Shown: one piece after another, positions 50,717-62,985 of the stretch
Layout of the letters: every line of letters begins with the position of its first letter
Position numbering within the stretch: position 1 is the first letter of the stretch
NCBI GenBank assembly: GCA_023432225.1
Contig: JAEYUW010000016.1
Location: 75,237-139,236 of the forward strand
Origin: Verrucomicrobiota bacterium
GTDB lineage: Bacteria; Verrucomicrobiota; Verrucomicrobiia; Opitutales; Opitutaceae
Direction of reading: 5' to 3'
DNA: 64,000 bases
Notes under the pieces: model-generated
The model's input: only the letters and a program-made list of their open reading frames with translations
What the model was told of the DNA's origin: nothing
The model's database searches: none
Made by a program: the position numbers and the translations under genes

Positions 50717-51246
50717 TTCTCGTCCGTGGAGTCACCATCGAAGCGATGCGTGCGCTCGACCGCACCTGGGCCGCTGGCGTCATGGTTGCGTCCGAGCCGT
50801 GGCTCACGCTCGGGCGCGGGCGGGCGGATGCGTTGAAGCTCCTCCGCAATCCTCGCAAGCAGTGCTTCATCGTCCGTTCGGGCGGCGCGCGCGCCGGGTT
50901 TCTCGTGCTTGATCTCAACGGCCCTCTCGGTGGCTACATCCAGACCATCGGCGTCGCGCCGGAGATGCGCGGGCGCGGCACCGGCTCGGCGGCGCTGCGT
51001 TGGGCCGAGGCGCGCATTTTCAAAACCCACCGCAACGTCCTGCTCTGCGTCTCGTCGTTCAACCGCGACGCGCAGCGCCTCTACCACCGCGCCGGCTACG
51101 AAGTCGTCGGCCGCTTGCGCGACTACGTTGTCGCCGGTCACGACGAAATCCTGATGCGCAAAACCCTCGGCCCGCTTTCCCCATCCACGACACAGAGGAC
51201 ACGGAGAGCCACAGAGAAAAACCGGAGGCCGAAAAAGCCTCTGTGA
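50713..51246 (+). CDS. GNAT-family N-acetyltransferase
   Basis: A 177-residue protein with the acetyl-CoA motif IGVAPEMRGRGTGSAALRWA (about 78-97) and the later helix NRDAQRLYHRAGYEVVGRL, typical of Gcn5-related acetyltransferases. Substrate unknown. The start overlaps the stop of the Imm26-like gene. The last 20 or so residues (STTQRTRRATEKNRRPK) are encoded by the left arm of the CACAGAGG palindrome (51189-51281), so the C-terminus was extended by, or eroded into, that repeat. Confidence 0.82.
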   Translation: MILVRGVTIEAMRALDRTWAAGVMVASEPWLTLGRGRADALKLLRNPRKQCFIVRSGGARAGFLVLDLNGPLGGYIQTIGVAPEMRGRGTGSAALRWAEARIFKTHRNVLLCVSSFNRDAQRLYHRAGYEVVGRLRDYVVAGHDEILMRKTLGPLSPSTTQRTRRATEKNRRPKKPL

Positions 51247-51281
51247 CCTCTGTGCCACCTCCTGCCTTTCCTCTGTGTCTC
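51189..51281. repeat. CACAGAGG-type long imperfect palindrome
   Basis: CACAGAGGACACGGAGAGCC at the left and CTCTGTGACCTCTGTG plus CCTCTGTGTCTC at the right. Related in style to 18636 and 52892. Its left arm is the 3' end of the acetyltransferase gene. Confidence 0.75.
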
Positions 51282-51321
51282 AACTCTTCTCGTCCACCCC
51301 TAACGCTCCGCTCCCCACGCC

Positions 51322-52686
51322 ATGAGCAAAGTCCACGCTTCCGCCGAGTCTGCGCTCGCCGGGCTCCTCCACGATAACATGACGATCGCCGCCGGCGGCT
51401 TCGGCCTCTGCGGCATCCCGGAAAATCTCATCCTCGCGCTGCGCGACAGCGGCGTGAAAGACATCACCATCGTCGGCAACAACGCCGGCGTGGACGACTT
51501 CGGTATGGGCTTGCTCCTGAAGACGCGTCAGATCCGCAAGGTCATGGCTTCCTACGTCGGCGAGAACAAGGAGTTCGAGCGCCAGGTGCTCGCCGGCGAA
51601 CTCGAACTCGAGCTCATCCCGCAAGGCACGCTCGCCGAGCGCCTGCGCGCGGGCGGCGCGGGCATCCCCGGTTTCTATACGCGCACTGCGTTCGGCACGA
51701 AGCTCGCTGAGGGCAAGGAGACCAAAATCTTCGACGGCAAGGAATACGTCCTCGAGCGCGGCATCCGCGCCGACGTCGCGCTCGTGAAGGCGTGGAAGGG
51801 CGACAAGTCCGGCAACCTCGTCTTCCGGAAGACCGCGCGGAACTTCAACCCCATGATCGCCACCTGCGCCGCCGTGTGCGTCGCCGAGGTCGAGGAACTC
51901 GTCGAAGTCGGCGAACTCGAGCCCGACCAAATCCACACGCCCGGCATCTACGTCGACCGCATCATCCAAGGCCCGCGCTACGAGAAGCGCATCGAGTTCC
52001 GCACCGTGCAGGGCGCCGCCGCGTCGAAAAAGGAAACGCCCATCCGCGAACTCATGGCGCGCCGCGCCGCGCGCGAGTTGCGCGACGGCTATTACGTGAA
52101 CCTCGGCATCGGCATCCCCACGCTCGTCGCGAACTTCATCCCGCCCGGCATGAACGTCACGCTGCAGTCGGAAAACGGCCTGCTCGGCATCGGCCCGTTC
52201 CCGCCCGAGGACCGCGTCGACCCCGATCTCATCAACGCCGGCAAGCAGACGATCTCCACGATTCCCGGCTCGGCGTTTTTCTCCAGCGCCGACTCGTTCG
52301 CGATGATCCGCGGCGGCCACATTGATCTTTCCATCCTCGGCGCGCTCGAAGTGGCCGACAACGGCGACATCGCGAACTGGATGGTGCCGGGAAAAATGGT
52401 GAAAGGCCCCGGCGGTGCGATGGACCTCGTCGCCGGCGTGAAGCGCGTCGTCGCCGTGATGGAGCACACCGCGAAGGACGGCAGTCCGAAGATTTTGAAG
52501 CAGTGCACGCTACCGATCACCGGCAAGGGCGTCGTCAGCCTGATCATCACCGACCTCTGCGTTTTCGAAGTGAAACCGAACGGCGGGCAAGGCAGCGGTG
52601 GCCTGCGCCTGATCGAGTTGCATCCGGGCGTGACGCTTGACGAAGTCCGCGCGAAGACCGGCGCGCCGTTCGAAGTGGCGGTGTAG
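51322..52686 (+). CDS. fused 3-oxoacid CoA-transferase (A and B subunits)
   Basis: Moves CoA from succinyl-CoA to acetoacetate. The 454-residue protein joins subunit A ([27 protein letters not shown]; about 1-225) and subunit B ([12 protein letters not shown], catalytic Glu in [25 protein letters not shown]; about 235-454) in one chain, as in mitochondrial SCOT; most bacteria use two genes. The linker is KKETP-like and short. It supplies acetoacetyl-CoA for the thiolase at 49051. Its TAG stop is part of the GTAG foot of the following repeat. Confidence 0.92.
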   Translation: MSKVHASAESALAGLLHDNMTIAAGGFGLCGIPENLILALRDSGVKDITIVGNNAGVDDFGMGLLLKTRQIRKVMASYVGENKEFERQVLAGELELELIPQGTLAERLRAGGAGIPGFYTRTAFGTKLAEGKETKIFDGKEYVLERGIRADVALVKAWKGDKSGNLVFRKTARNFNPMIATCAAVCVAEVEELVEVGELEPDQIHTPGIYVDRIIQGPRYEKRIEFRTVQGAAASKKETPIRELMARRAARELRDGYYVNLGIGIPTLVANFIPPGMNVTLQSENGLLGIGPFPPEDRVDPDLINAGKQTISTIPGSAFFSSADSFAMIRGGHIDLSILGALEVADNGDIANWMVPGKMVKGPGGAMDLVAGVKRVVAVMEHTAKDGSPKILKQCTLPITGKGVVSLIITDLCVFEVKPNGGQGSGGLRLIELHPGVTLDEVRAKTGAPFEVAV

Positions 52687-52770
52687 GGCCTCACCTTGTG
52701 TGAGGCCGTGCCACGAGCGGGCGCGGAGCTGCGATTGTTGGGTTAGGCTCGACGCAAGGTCGAGCCCTAC
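52683..52770. repeat. GTAG-headed REP pair, CTCACC family
   Basis: GTAGGGCCTCACCTTGTGTG and GGCTCGACGCAAGGTCGAGC-CCTAC. A near-identical pair is at 54095-54183. The GTAG forms the stop codon of the CoA-transferase gene. Confidence 0.8.
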
Positions 52771-52854
52771 AGCCTCAATAGAAGCATAGGATCTACCGGA
52801 GGACGTAGAACCTGTCGGCGCACAAGGACGTGCGCTGCGCACGCCGCGTTCGAC

Positions 52855-52877
52855 GTCGCCGCTGGGACAGCGGCGAC
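52855..52877. repeat. GTCGCCGCTG inverted repeat, copy 2
   Basis: GTCGCCGCTG and CAGCGGCGAC around a 3-base loop, followed by CACC, as at 452-475. Confidence 0.7.
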
Positions 52878-52891
52878 CACCTCGGAGTTTT

Positions 52892-52999
52892 TGGCCACAA
52901 GGAACACAAGAAGCCGACGGCTCGCGAAAATTTGCAGGCGCCTATAGGCGCTCGGAGGACTCGCCGCTGCGGTCGGGCGCTTTGTGTTCTTCGTGGCCA
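52892..52999. repeat. GGCCACAAGGAACACAAG-type palindrome
   Basis: TGGCCACAAGGAACACAAG at the left, CTTTGTGTTCTTCGTGGCCA-like at the right, inverted with few mismatches. Fills most of the remaining 400-base gap 52687-53085 before the aldo/keto reductase gene. No gene is supported there. Confidence 0.75.
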
Positions 53000-53085
53000 T
53001 CCTCCGTTCGCTTCGAACCGTCCGCGCGTCACGCGGCGACTTCCCCGTTGAGCACCTCGCGACGTTCGCGCACGCTGCGACCACG

Positions 53086-54090
53086 ATGTCGCTCGTCAAC
53101 CCCTACAATCCCGCTCCGGATCGCTACGAAGTCGGTCGCTACGCGCGTTGCGGTCGTTCCGGCTTAAAACTCCCGCGGCTCTCGCTTGGGCTCTGGCACA
53201 ATTTCGGGCACGTCGACGCGCTCGAGAATCAGCGCGCGCTGCTGCGTCGCGCCTTCGACCTCGGCTGCACGCATTTCGATCTCGCGAACAACTACGGCCC
53301 GCCTCCCGGCTCGGCGGAGGAGAACTTCGGCAAGTTGCTGCGCGACGACTTCGCGGCGCATCGCGACGAGCTCATCATCTCAACGAAAGCCGGCTATTAC
53401 ATGTGGGCTGGTCCCTACGGCGAGTGGGCCTCGCGCAAATACATGCTCTCCTCGCTCGACCAGAGCCTGAAGCGCATGGGGCTCGACTACGTCGACATCT
53501 TCTACTCGCACCGACCCGATCCCGACACGCCGCTCGAGGAAACGATGGGCGCGCTCGCCGACGCGGTGCGCAGCGGTCGGGCACTCTACGCCGGCATCTC
53601 CAACTACGACGCGAAGCGCACGCGTGAGGCGGCCGCGATTCTGAAGTCCCTCGGTGTGCCGCTGCTCATCCACCAACCGAAATACCACATGTTCGAACGT
53701 TGGGTGGAGCCGGAGCTGCTGCCGGCGCTTACGGAAGTCGGCGCGGGCTGCATCCCGTTTTCGCCGCTCGCGCAGGGCCTGCTCACGAACCGCTATCTTA
53801 ACGGCATCCCGGCCGACTCGCGGGCGGGACGCGGCGTCTCGCCGTTTCTGCCGAGCGATCGCATCACGCCGGAGCTGCTCGGAAAAATCCGCGCGCTCAA
53901 CGAAATCGCGGTCGCGCGCGGCGCCACGCTCGCGCAGCTCGCGGTGCTCTGGCTGTTCCGTCGCCCGGAGGTCACGACGGTGCTCATCGGCGCGAGCAAG
54001 GTTTCGCAGCTCGACGATTTGCATGGTGCGCTCGCGCAGTCGCCGCTCGGGGCCGAGGAATTGGCGAAGATTGAAAAGATTCTCGGGTGA
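53086..54090 (+). CDS. gpr: aldo/keto reductase, YghZ (Gpr) type
   Basis: NADPH-dependent reductase like E. coli YghZ, which reduces L-glyceraldehyde 3-phosphate and other toxic aldehydes. Resemblance along the length is very high: LSLGLWHNFGHVDALENQRA, FDLANNYGPPPGSAEENFG (catalytic Asp/Tyr), STKAGYYMWAGPYGEW (Lys) and YVDIFYSHRPDPDTPLEET (His). 334 residues from ATG 53086; the frame is open upstream through repeat sequence only. Confidence 0.9.
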   Translation: MSLVNPYNPAPDRYEVGRYARCGRSGLKLPRLSLGLWHNFGHVDALENQRALLRRAFDLGCTHFDLANNYGPPPGSAEENFGKLLRDDFAAHRDELIISTKAGYYMWAGPYGEWASRKYMLSSLDQSLKRMGLDYVDIFYSHRPDPDTPLEETMGALADAVRSGRALYAGISNYDAKRTREAAAILKSLGVPLLIHQPKYHMFERWVEPELLPALTEVGAGCIPFSPLAQGLLTNRYLNGIPADSRAGRGVSPFLPSDRITPELLGKIRALNEIAVARGATLAQLAVLWLFRRPEVTTVLIGASKVSQLDDLHGALAQSPLGAEELAKIEKILG

Positions 54091-54094
54091 TCGT

Positions 54095-54247
54095 GTAGGG
54101 CCTCACCTCGGGTGAGGCCTCGCTGGCGAGCGTGGCAGGCGCCGTTTTTCGCGCGTTAGGCTCGACACAAGGTCGAGCCCTACATTCACGCGAGCGCAGG
54201 CGTCTCGCCTGCTTCGACGTGGGTTGCAGGCGGGACGCCTGCGCTAC
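54095..54247. repeat. two REP pairs between convergent genes
   Basis: GTAGGGCCTCACCTCGGGTG with an inverted GGCTCGACACAAGGTCGAGC-CCTAC (54095-54183), then a GCGCAGGCGTCTCGCC pair ending CTAC (54193-54247). The response-regulator stop follows at once. Likely bidirectional terminator. Confidence 0.8.
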
Positions 54248-55167
54248 TCACCGCGCGACTGGCCGCAGCACGTCGTTCGCGCGGGCGGCGGCGGCGAGGC
54301 GGTTTTCCACGCCGAGGCGCTCGAGCAATTGCTCGACGTGCTTGTCGACGGTGCGCGGGCTCGTGCCGAGAATGACGGCGGTCTCGCCGTTCGTCTTTCC
54401 CTGCGCAATCCAGTAAAGCACTTCCGCTTGCCGCGGGGTTAATCCAAGGGACACGAGATCGGCCGGGCCGGGCGGCGCCGATTCCTCGGCGAGGTGAATC
54501 ACCTGCAGCGGCTCGGTGGCGCGTCCGCTGAAGCGCTGCACGAGCATCGTGCCCGCGGCGCTGGTGATGCGCTCGCCGTGGAGCAACTCGGCCGGCAGGC
54601 CACCGTTGACGAGCTGGAGTTGGTGACGATGCAGCAGGTGAGTGGCGGCGAGAGTCTGGAAGACGACCTTCCCGTCGCCGTTGGTGAGAATGACGGCGCG
54701 ATCGAGCGAGTGAGCCAGTTGCGCTTCGGCGTCGAGGCGGACGGCAATTTCCGCTTCCAGTTTGGCGTTCTGGCGCTGGAGTTCGCGGCGGGCGGCGCGG
54801 AGTTCGAGGTGAGTGCGCACGCGCGCCAGCACTTCCGGCGGATGCACGGGTTTGCTGATGTAGTCGACGGCGCCGGATTCGAGTGCGCTCACTTTTTGCG
54901 CGGGATCGTCGACGGCGGTCATGAACAACACGGGAATATCGGCCCACTCCGGCCGGCGGCGGATGTCGTCGAGCGTCGCGAAGCCGTCGTGTCCGGGCAT
55001 GATCAGGTCGAGCAACACCAGATCGACCGGCTGGCGCGCGAGCAGTTCGAGAGCGCGGGGCCCGCTCTCGGCCATCAGCACGCGCAGACCGGCGCTGTGC
55101 AGCGATTCGAGCACGACGCCGAGGTTGGCAGGGGTATCGTCGACGACGAGAACGGTGGGGGCTTTGT

Positions 55168-55171
<4 letters not shown>
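54248..55171 (-). CDS. response regulator with LuxR-type output
   Basis: A 307-residue protein. Receiver domain (about 1-125) with the acidic pair VVDD, the phospho-acceptor Asp in VLLDLIMPGHDG and the Lys in YISKPVHP. A helical linker and a PAS-like part follow (about 150-215), then the LuxR helix-turn-helix (LGLTPRQAEVLYWIAQGKTN, SPRTVDKHVEQLLERLG). GTG start overlapping the stop of the kinase gene by 4 bases, so the two are translated together and form one signalling pair. Confidence 0.9.
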
Positions 55172-59130
<3,959 letters not shown>

Positions 59131-59237
59131 GCGCGGCAGCGTGGATAAGCGCGTCGAGACGGTCAACGCGTCGGAGTGCACGACCCTACGCAGAACTACG
59201 CAGGCGGGCGTGGCGGCCGAAAGTGGGCGCAAAAAAG

Positions 59238-59263
59238 GCGGGGTCAGGAGACCCCGCCCTACA
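59238..59263. repeat. GTAG-type REP hairpin between mdh and the kinase gene
   Basis: GGCGGGGTCAGGAGACCCCG followed by CCCTAC. The same family as the in-frame copy at 56068. Lies downstream of mdh on its strand and may end that mRNA. Confidence 0.75.
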
Positions 59264-59283
59264 AAGATGCGATGCGGCTGATC

Positions 59284-60267
59284 TTACTTGATCATGTCGG
59301 CCACGAAGGCGCGCTCTTCGACGAGTTCCTTGTTCGTCGCGGCGAGCTTCGACTTGGCGAAGTCGTCCATCGCGTAGTTCGTGAGGACTTCGTAGCTGCC
59401 GGGGGTCGTCGTGCGGACGGGGACACCGGCCCAGACGTTGGCGTCGAAGCCGTAGGCGCCGTTCGACTTCACGGCGACGGAGTGGATCTTGCCGGGCGTC
59501 ATGAGGTCGCGGACGTGATCGACGAGGGCGTTGGCGGCCGAGGCGGCCGAGGAGGCACCGCGGGCGGCGATGATGGCGGCGCCGCGCTTGCCGACGGTCT
59601 CGCAGAACGGCCCTTGCAGCCAGGCGGTGTCGGTGATGACGCGCGTAGCTTGTTTGCCGGAGATCGTCGCGTGGGCGAAGGCCGGGAACATGGTCGGGCT
59701 GTGATTGCCGTAGATGAAGATGTCTTTGACGTCGGTGAGGTCGACGCCGGCTTTCTTGGCGAGCTGCGATTGGGCGCGGTTCTGGTCGAGGCGGACCATC
59801 GCGGTGAAGCGCTCGGCCGGGAGGCGCTTGGCCTGCGAGGCGGCGATCATGCAGTTCGTGTTGGCCGGGTTGCCGACGACGGCGACGCGGGCGTCAGCGG
59901 CGGCGACGGCGTCGATGATCTTGCCCTGTTCGATGAAGATCTTGCCGTTGTCCTTGAGGAGGTCAGCGCGCTCCATGCCCGGGCCGCGCGGCTTGGCGCC
60001 GATGAGGAGGCACCAGTTGGCGTCCTTGAAACCGACGGAGGCGTCGGAGGTCTGGACGATGCCCTTGAGCAGCGGGAAGGCGCAGTCGTCGAGCTCCATG
60101 GCGACGCCTTCGAGGGCCTTGATGGCCTTCTCGATCGGAGCTTCGATCAGCTGGAGGATGACCGGTTGCTCGGGGCCGAACATCGCGCCCGAGGCGATGC
60201 GGAACAGCAGGGAATAACCGATTTGGCCGGCAGCGCCGGTAACAGCGACACGAATAGGGGCTTTCAT
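59284..60267 (-). CDS. mdh: malate dehydrogenase
   Basis: Oxidises malate to oxaloacetate in the TCA cycle. The 327-residue protein has the NAD-binding [17 protein letters not shown], the substrate loop [15 protein letters not shown] (catalytic loop Arg residues), [12 protein letters not shown], the Asp/His pair [12 protein letters not shown] and [11 protein letters not shown], and [13 protein letters not shown]. This is the Mdh type shared by many bacteria and the eukaryotic cytosol. ATG at 60267; the frame upstream lacks coding character. Confidence 0.94.
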   Translation of the reverse strand: MKAPIRVAVTGAAGQIGYSLLFRIASGAMFGPEQPVILQLIEAPIEKAIKALEGVAMELDDCAFPLLKGIVQTSDASVGFKDANWCLLIGAKPRGPGMERADLLKDNGKIFIEQGKIIDAVAAADARVAVVGNPANTNCMIAASQAKRLPAERFTAMVRLDQNRAQSQLAKKAGVDLTDVKDIFIYGNHSPTMFPAFAHATISGKQATRVITDTAWLQGPFCETVGKRGAAIIAARGASSAASAANALVDHVRDLMTPGKIHSVAVKSNGAYGFDANVWAGVPVRTTTPGSYEVLTNYAMDDFAKSKLAATNKELVEERAFVADMIK

Positions 60268-60543
60268 AGAAGAGCGCGGAGTTAACCACGAATCGCGGGA
60301 AAAACACGCGCGAAGTTTGGCAAGGCGGGGAAGTTTAGCCGCCTTCGCATACCGGGCAGGGGAACTACTTTGTGCGCTCCGGTCGGGCGCAAAGTGTGTG
60401 TCAGATGCGCGGCGGCGATTGGTTGGCGGCGAATACGAATGCGGGGGGGCGGTGCCCCAGTGGCAGCGCGTCGGCGGAAGCGGCGGCGACGGAGCGACGA
60501 ACTCCATGGGAGTCCGGTCGTCGCTTGGGCGTTCGTTAACAGG

Positions 60544-61599
60544 TCAGGCGAAGCGCGGCGCGAGCGCGGCGTGGATTTCGCGGACGAGGCGTTCGGTCGT
60601 GTCCCAATCGATGCAGCCGTCGGTGATCGAGACGCCGTAGCGCAATTTATCCAAGGGTTGCGGGAAAGGCTGGTTGCCGGTGCCGAGGTTGCTTTCGACC
60701 ATGGCGCCCATGATCGAGGTGTTGCCCGCGGAAATCTGCTCGAGGATGGCGCGCAGCACGTCGGGCTGGAGCTCGGGCTTTTTCGAGGAGTTGTCGTGCG
60801 AGCAGTCGACGAGGATCGATTTCGGGAGCTTGGCGGCGGCGAGGAGTTGCTCGGTGCGCGCGATGTGCTCGGGCGAGAAATTGGGGCCGGCGGTGCCGCC
60901 GCGGAGGACGACGTGGCAATTCGGGTTGCCGCGCGTGACGATCACGGACGAGGCGCCGTCGAGATTGATGCCGAGGAAGGTCTGCGGGTGCGAAGCGGCG
61001 CGGATGGCGTTGATCGCGGTCTGGATGGAGCCGTCGGTGCCGTTCTTGAAGCCGAGCGGCATCGAGAGGCCGGAAGCCATCTGGCGGTGCGTTTGCGATT
61101 CAGCCGTGCGGGCGCCGATGGCCGACCAGCAAATGAGGTCGGCGATGTATTGCGGCGTGATCGGATCGAGGAGTTCCGTGGCGGTCAGCAGGCCGAGGTC
61201 GAGCACGTCGCGAAGGAAGGTGCGGGCGAGGCGCAGGCCGGCGGCGATGTCGTGGGAACCGTCGAGATGCGGGTCCATGATCAGGCCCTTCCAGCCGACC
61301 GTCGTGCGGGGTTTTTCGAAATAGACGCGCATCACGATCAGGATGCGGTCCGCGACCTGGCGGGAGAGCGCGGCGAGGCGGCGGGCGTAGTCGCGGCCGG
61401 CTTCGGGGTCGTGGATGGAGCACGGGCCGACGACGAAGAGGAAGCGGCGGTCGTCGGTGAAGATCACGCGATGGATGTCCTGCCGGGCGCGGGCGATCAG
61501 CTCGGCCTGAGCGGCGGTCTTCGGCAGCTCGGCTAGGAGCTGGGCGGGCGAGGGCAGGGCGCGGGTTTCGAGGACGTTGATGTCCGACGTGCGTTGCAT
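60544..61599 (-). CDS. aroF: 3-deoxy-7-phosphoheptulonate synthase (class I)
   Basis: First enzyme of the shikimate pathway, joining phosphoenolpyruvate and erythrose 4-phosphate. The 351-residue protein has VVGPCSIHDPEAGRDYA, YFEKPRTTVGWKGLI, DPHLDGSHDIAAGLRLAR, FKNGTDGS, GGTAGPNFS and LVDCSHDNSSKKPE, all typical of the AroF/G/H group. Start at ATG 61599. The 240-base region upstream carries two terminator-like hairpins oriented with this gene (61659-61740), so expression may be attenuated by aromatic amino acids or another signal. Confidence 0.94.
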   Translation of the reverse strand: MQRTSDINVLETRALPSPAQLLAELPKTAAQAELIARARQDIHRVIFTDDRRFLFVVGPCSIHDPEAGRDYARRLAALSRQVADRILIVMRVYFEKPRTTVGWKGLIMDPHLDGSHDIAAGLRLARTFLRDVLDLGLLTATELLDPITPQYIADLICWSAIGARTAESQTHRQMASGLSMPLGFKNGTDGSIQTAINAIRAASHPQTFLGINLDGASSVIVTRGNPNCHVVLRGGTAGPNFSPEHIARTEQLLAAAKLPKSILVDCSHDNSSKKPELQPDVLRAILEQISAGNTSIMGAMVESNLGTGNQPFPQPLDKLRYGVSITDGCIDWDTTERLVREIHAALAPRFA

Positions 61600-61658
61600 T
61601 GCACCGGAGCTTGGGCTCCTTTGCCGCTCGCCGGCAACGGGCGGCTGACCTTTTGACA

Positions 61659-61699
61659 GGAAAAGAAAAGGCGGGCCGCCTACCCCTAAGCGGCCCGCC
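61659..61699 (-). terminator. terminator-like hairpin in the aroF leader (possible attenuator)
   Basis: On the minus strand GGCGGGCCGC, a 10-base loop, GCGGCCCGCC and then CTTTTCTTTTCC. No minus-strand gene lies upstream before 62977, so the hairpin stands between the aroF promoter and its start, 60 bases before the ATG. Confidence 0.7.
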
Positions 61700-61719
61700 A
61701 TTGCTTTCTTAGTTACCCC

Positions 61720-61740
61720 AAAACTCCCGCTAGGCGGGAG
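61720..61740 (-). terminator. second hairpin in the aroF leader
   Basis: CTCCCGC, loop CTA, GCGGGAG, then TTTT on the minus strand, 20 bases upstream of the hairpin at 61659-61699. A short frame starting ATGGCGGGCCGC across the second hairpin contains PFLFL; a leader peptide is possible but not shown. Confidence 0.55.
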
Positions 61741-61841
61741 AAGCGAAAAGTGAGATTGCTTACGAGGTAGTTTGTTCCGACCTTCCGTCAAATCAAACGG
61801 TGGTCACCGGATAAAAGTCACTCGCCCGCCACAATTAACGC

Positions 61842-62771
61842 ATGGACGCAACCCCCGCCGAGGTGCCTTTGCAAACGTTGCCAATCAGCGAGTTGGACGT
61901 TCCATCAGCCACGCTCCGCATAAGAGGCCCTGATTCTAATACGTTCCTCCAGGGTCAGTTCACGCAGGACCTCCGCATGCCCGTCGGGGGTTGTGCATAC
62001 GGCTTGTGGTTGAGCCAGAAGGGGAAAGCACTGGCGGAAAGCTTCGTTTTGCGCGTCGCGGAGCAGGAATTTCTCGTGTGGGCGCCTCGGGTGACGGCTG
62101 ACGTGCTTCGGCAACGTATTGAAGATTATCTGATTGCGGATGATGTGGAGGTTTTCGATGCGACTGGCGATTGGGCGGCCGCGACGGTGATTTGGGGCCA
62201 CCAAGCGGCGGAAGCGGTCGCGACCATTTGGGGTGCCACGCCTGCGCCCGGTCAATTCGTGACGAGCGAGAACACGATGGTGTTTCGCGGGCGTTTTTCG
62301 CGCGCCGACAACTTCGTTTGTCTGTCGGCCGACTCAAATTCACTGGCGACTGGCTTGGCGCGCTCGGGTGCCGTGGGCTCGACGCGCGATGCATCGGAAG
62401 CCGAGCGGATCGCGAACGCGTTGCCGGCAGTGCCGGACGACATCGGGCCGAACGACCTGCCGAACGAGGGCGGGCTGGATGTCGATGCGATCTCCTACAC
62501 GAAGGGCTGCTACCTCGGTCAGGAGGTGATGGCGCGGCTGAAAAACCTCGGCCAAGTGCGCCGCCGCTTGATGGTCGTGGCGGGACGCGGGCAGCCTCCT
62601 GCGCCGCATACTCCGCTTCGCCAAGGGGAGAAACAGGTCGGCGAAACGCGCTCGGCTGCGTGCGTGGGCGACGGGTTTGTGGCGATGGCGATGGTGTCGC
62701 TCGTGAATTTCGATCGGGCCGCCTCGCTCGCGCTGGCGGATGGCCGAGCGCTTGAGATTCGCCATGGATGA
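61842..62771 (+). CDS. ygfZ: YgfZ/GcvT-like folate-binding protein
   Basis: Tetrahydrofolate-binding protein that helps iron-sulfur enzymes, related to the glycine-cleavage T protein. The 309-residue protein has FLQGQFTQDLR near the start and the family signature TKGCYLGQEVMARLKN (Cys essential in E. coli YgfZ). It fits an organism rich in Fe-S and heme enzymes. ATG at 61842, divergent from aroF. The next small gene overlaps by 8 bases. Confidence 0.88.
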   Translation: MDATPAEVPLQTLPISELDVPSATLRIRGPDSNTFLQGQFTQDLRMPVGGCAYGLWLSQKGKALAESFVLRVAEQEFLVWAPRVTADVLRQRIEDYLIADDVEVFDATGDWAAATVIWGHQAAEAVATIWGATPAPGQFVTSENTMVFRGRFSRADNFVCLSADSNSLATGLARSGAVGSTRDASEAERIANALPAVPDDIGPNDLPNEGGLDVDAISYTKGCYLGQEVMARLKNLGQVRRRLMVVAGRGQPPAPHTPLRQGEKQVGETRSAACVGDGFVAMAMVSLVNFDRAASLALADGRALEIRHG

Positions 62772-62985
62772 ACTCGCGAAACTGACCCAACTCTGTCGCA
62801 ACCTCGGCGCGTCCACAGACGCGCAGGCCGAGACGATGGCGCGACAGCTGCAGAAGCGCGCGGACCAGCTTGCGGCCGAGCGCGGCATCACGCGCGTGGC
62901 GGCGATGGAGTATTTGCTCACCGTGATGGTTCACGGACGTCGCGGCGAAACGCCGCCAGGCTTCACGCCGCCGCGTTCAGAATAG
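62764..62985 (+). CDS. small helical protein, unknown
   Basis: A 73-residue protein starting inside the end of ygfZ (8-base overlap). Helical and charged: LAKLTQLCRNLGASTDAQAE, MARQLQKRADQLAAERGITR, AMEYLLTVMVHGRRGE. No family recognised; may bind nucleic acid or another protein. Its end overlaps the convergent prepilin-peptidase gene by 9 bases. Confidence 0.65.
   Translation: MDELAKLTQLCRNLGASTDAQAETMARQLQKRADQLAAERGITRVAAMEYLLTVMVHGRRGETPPGFTPPRSE

Noticed and set aside
52984..53085. Upstream extension of the aldo/keto reductase
   Set aside because: The frame lies in the CACAAG palindrome; similarity to YghZ starts after the ATG at 53086.
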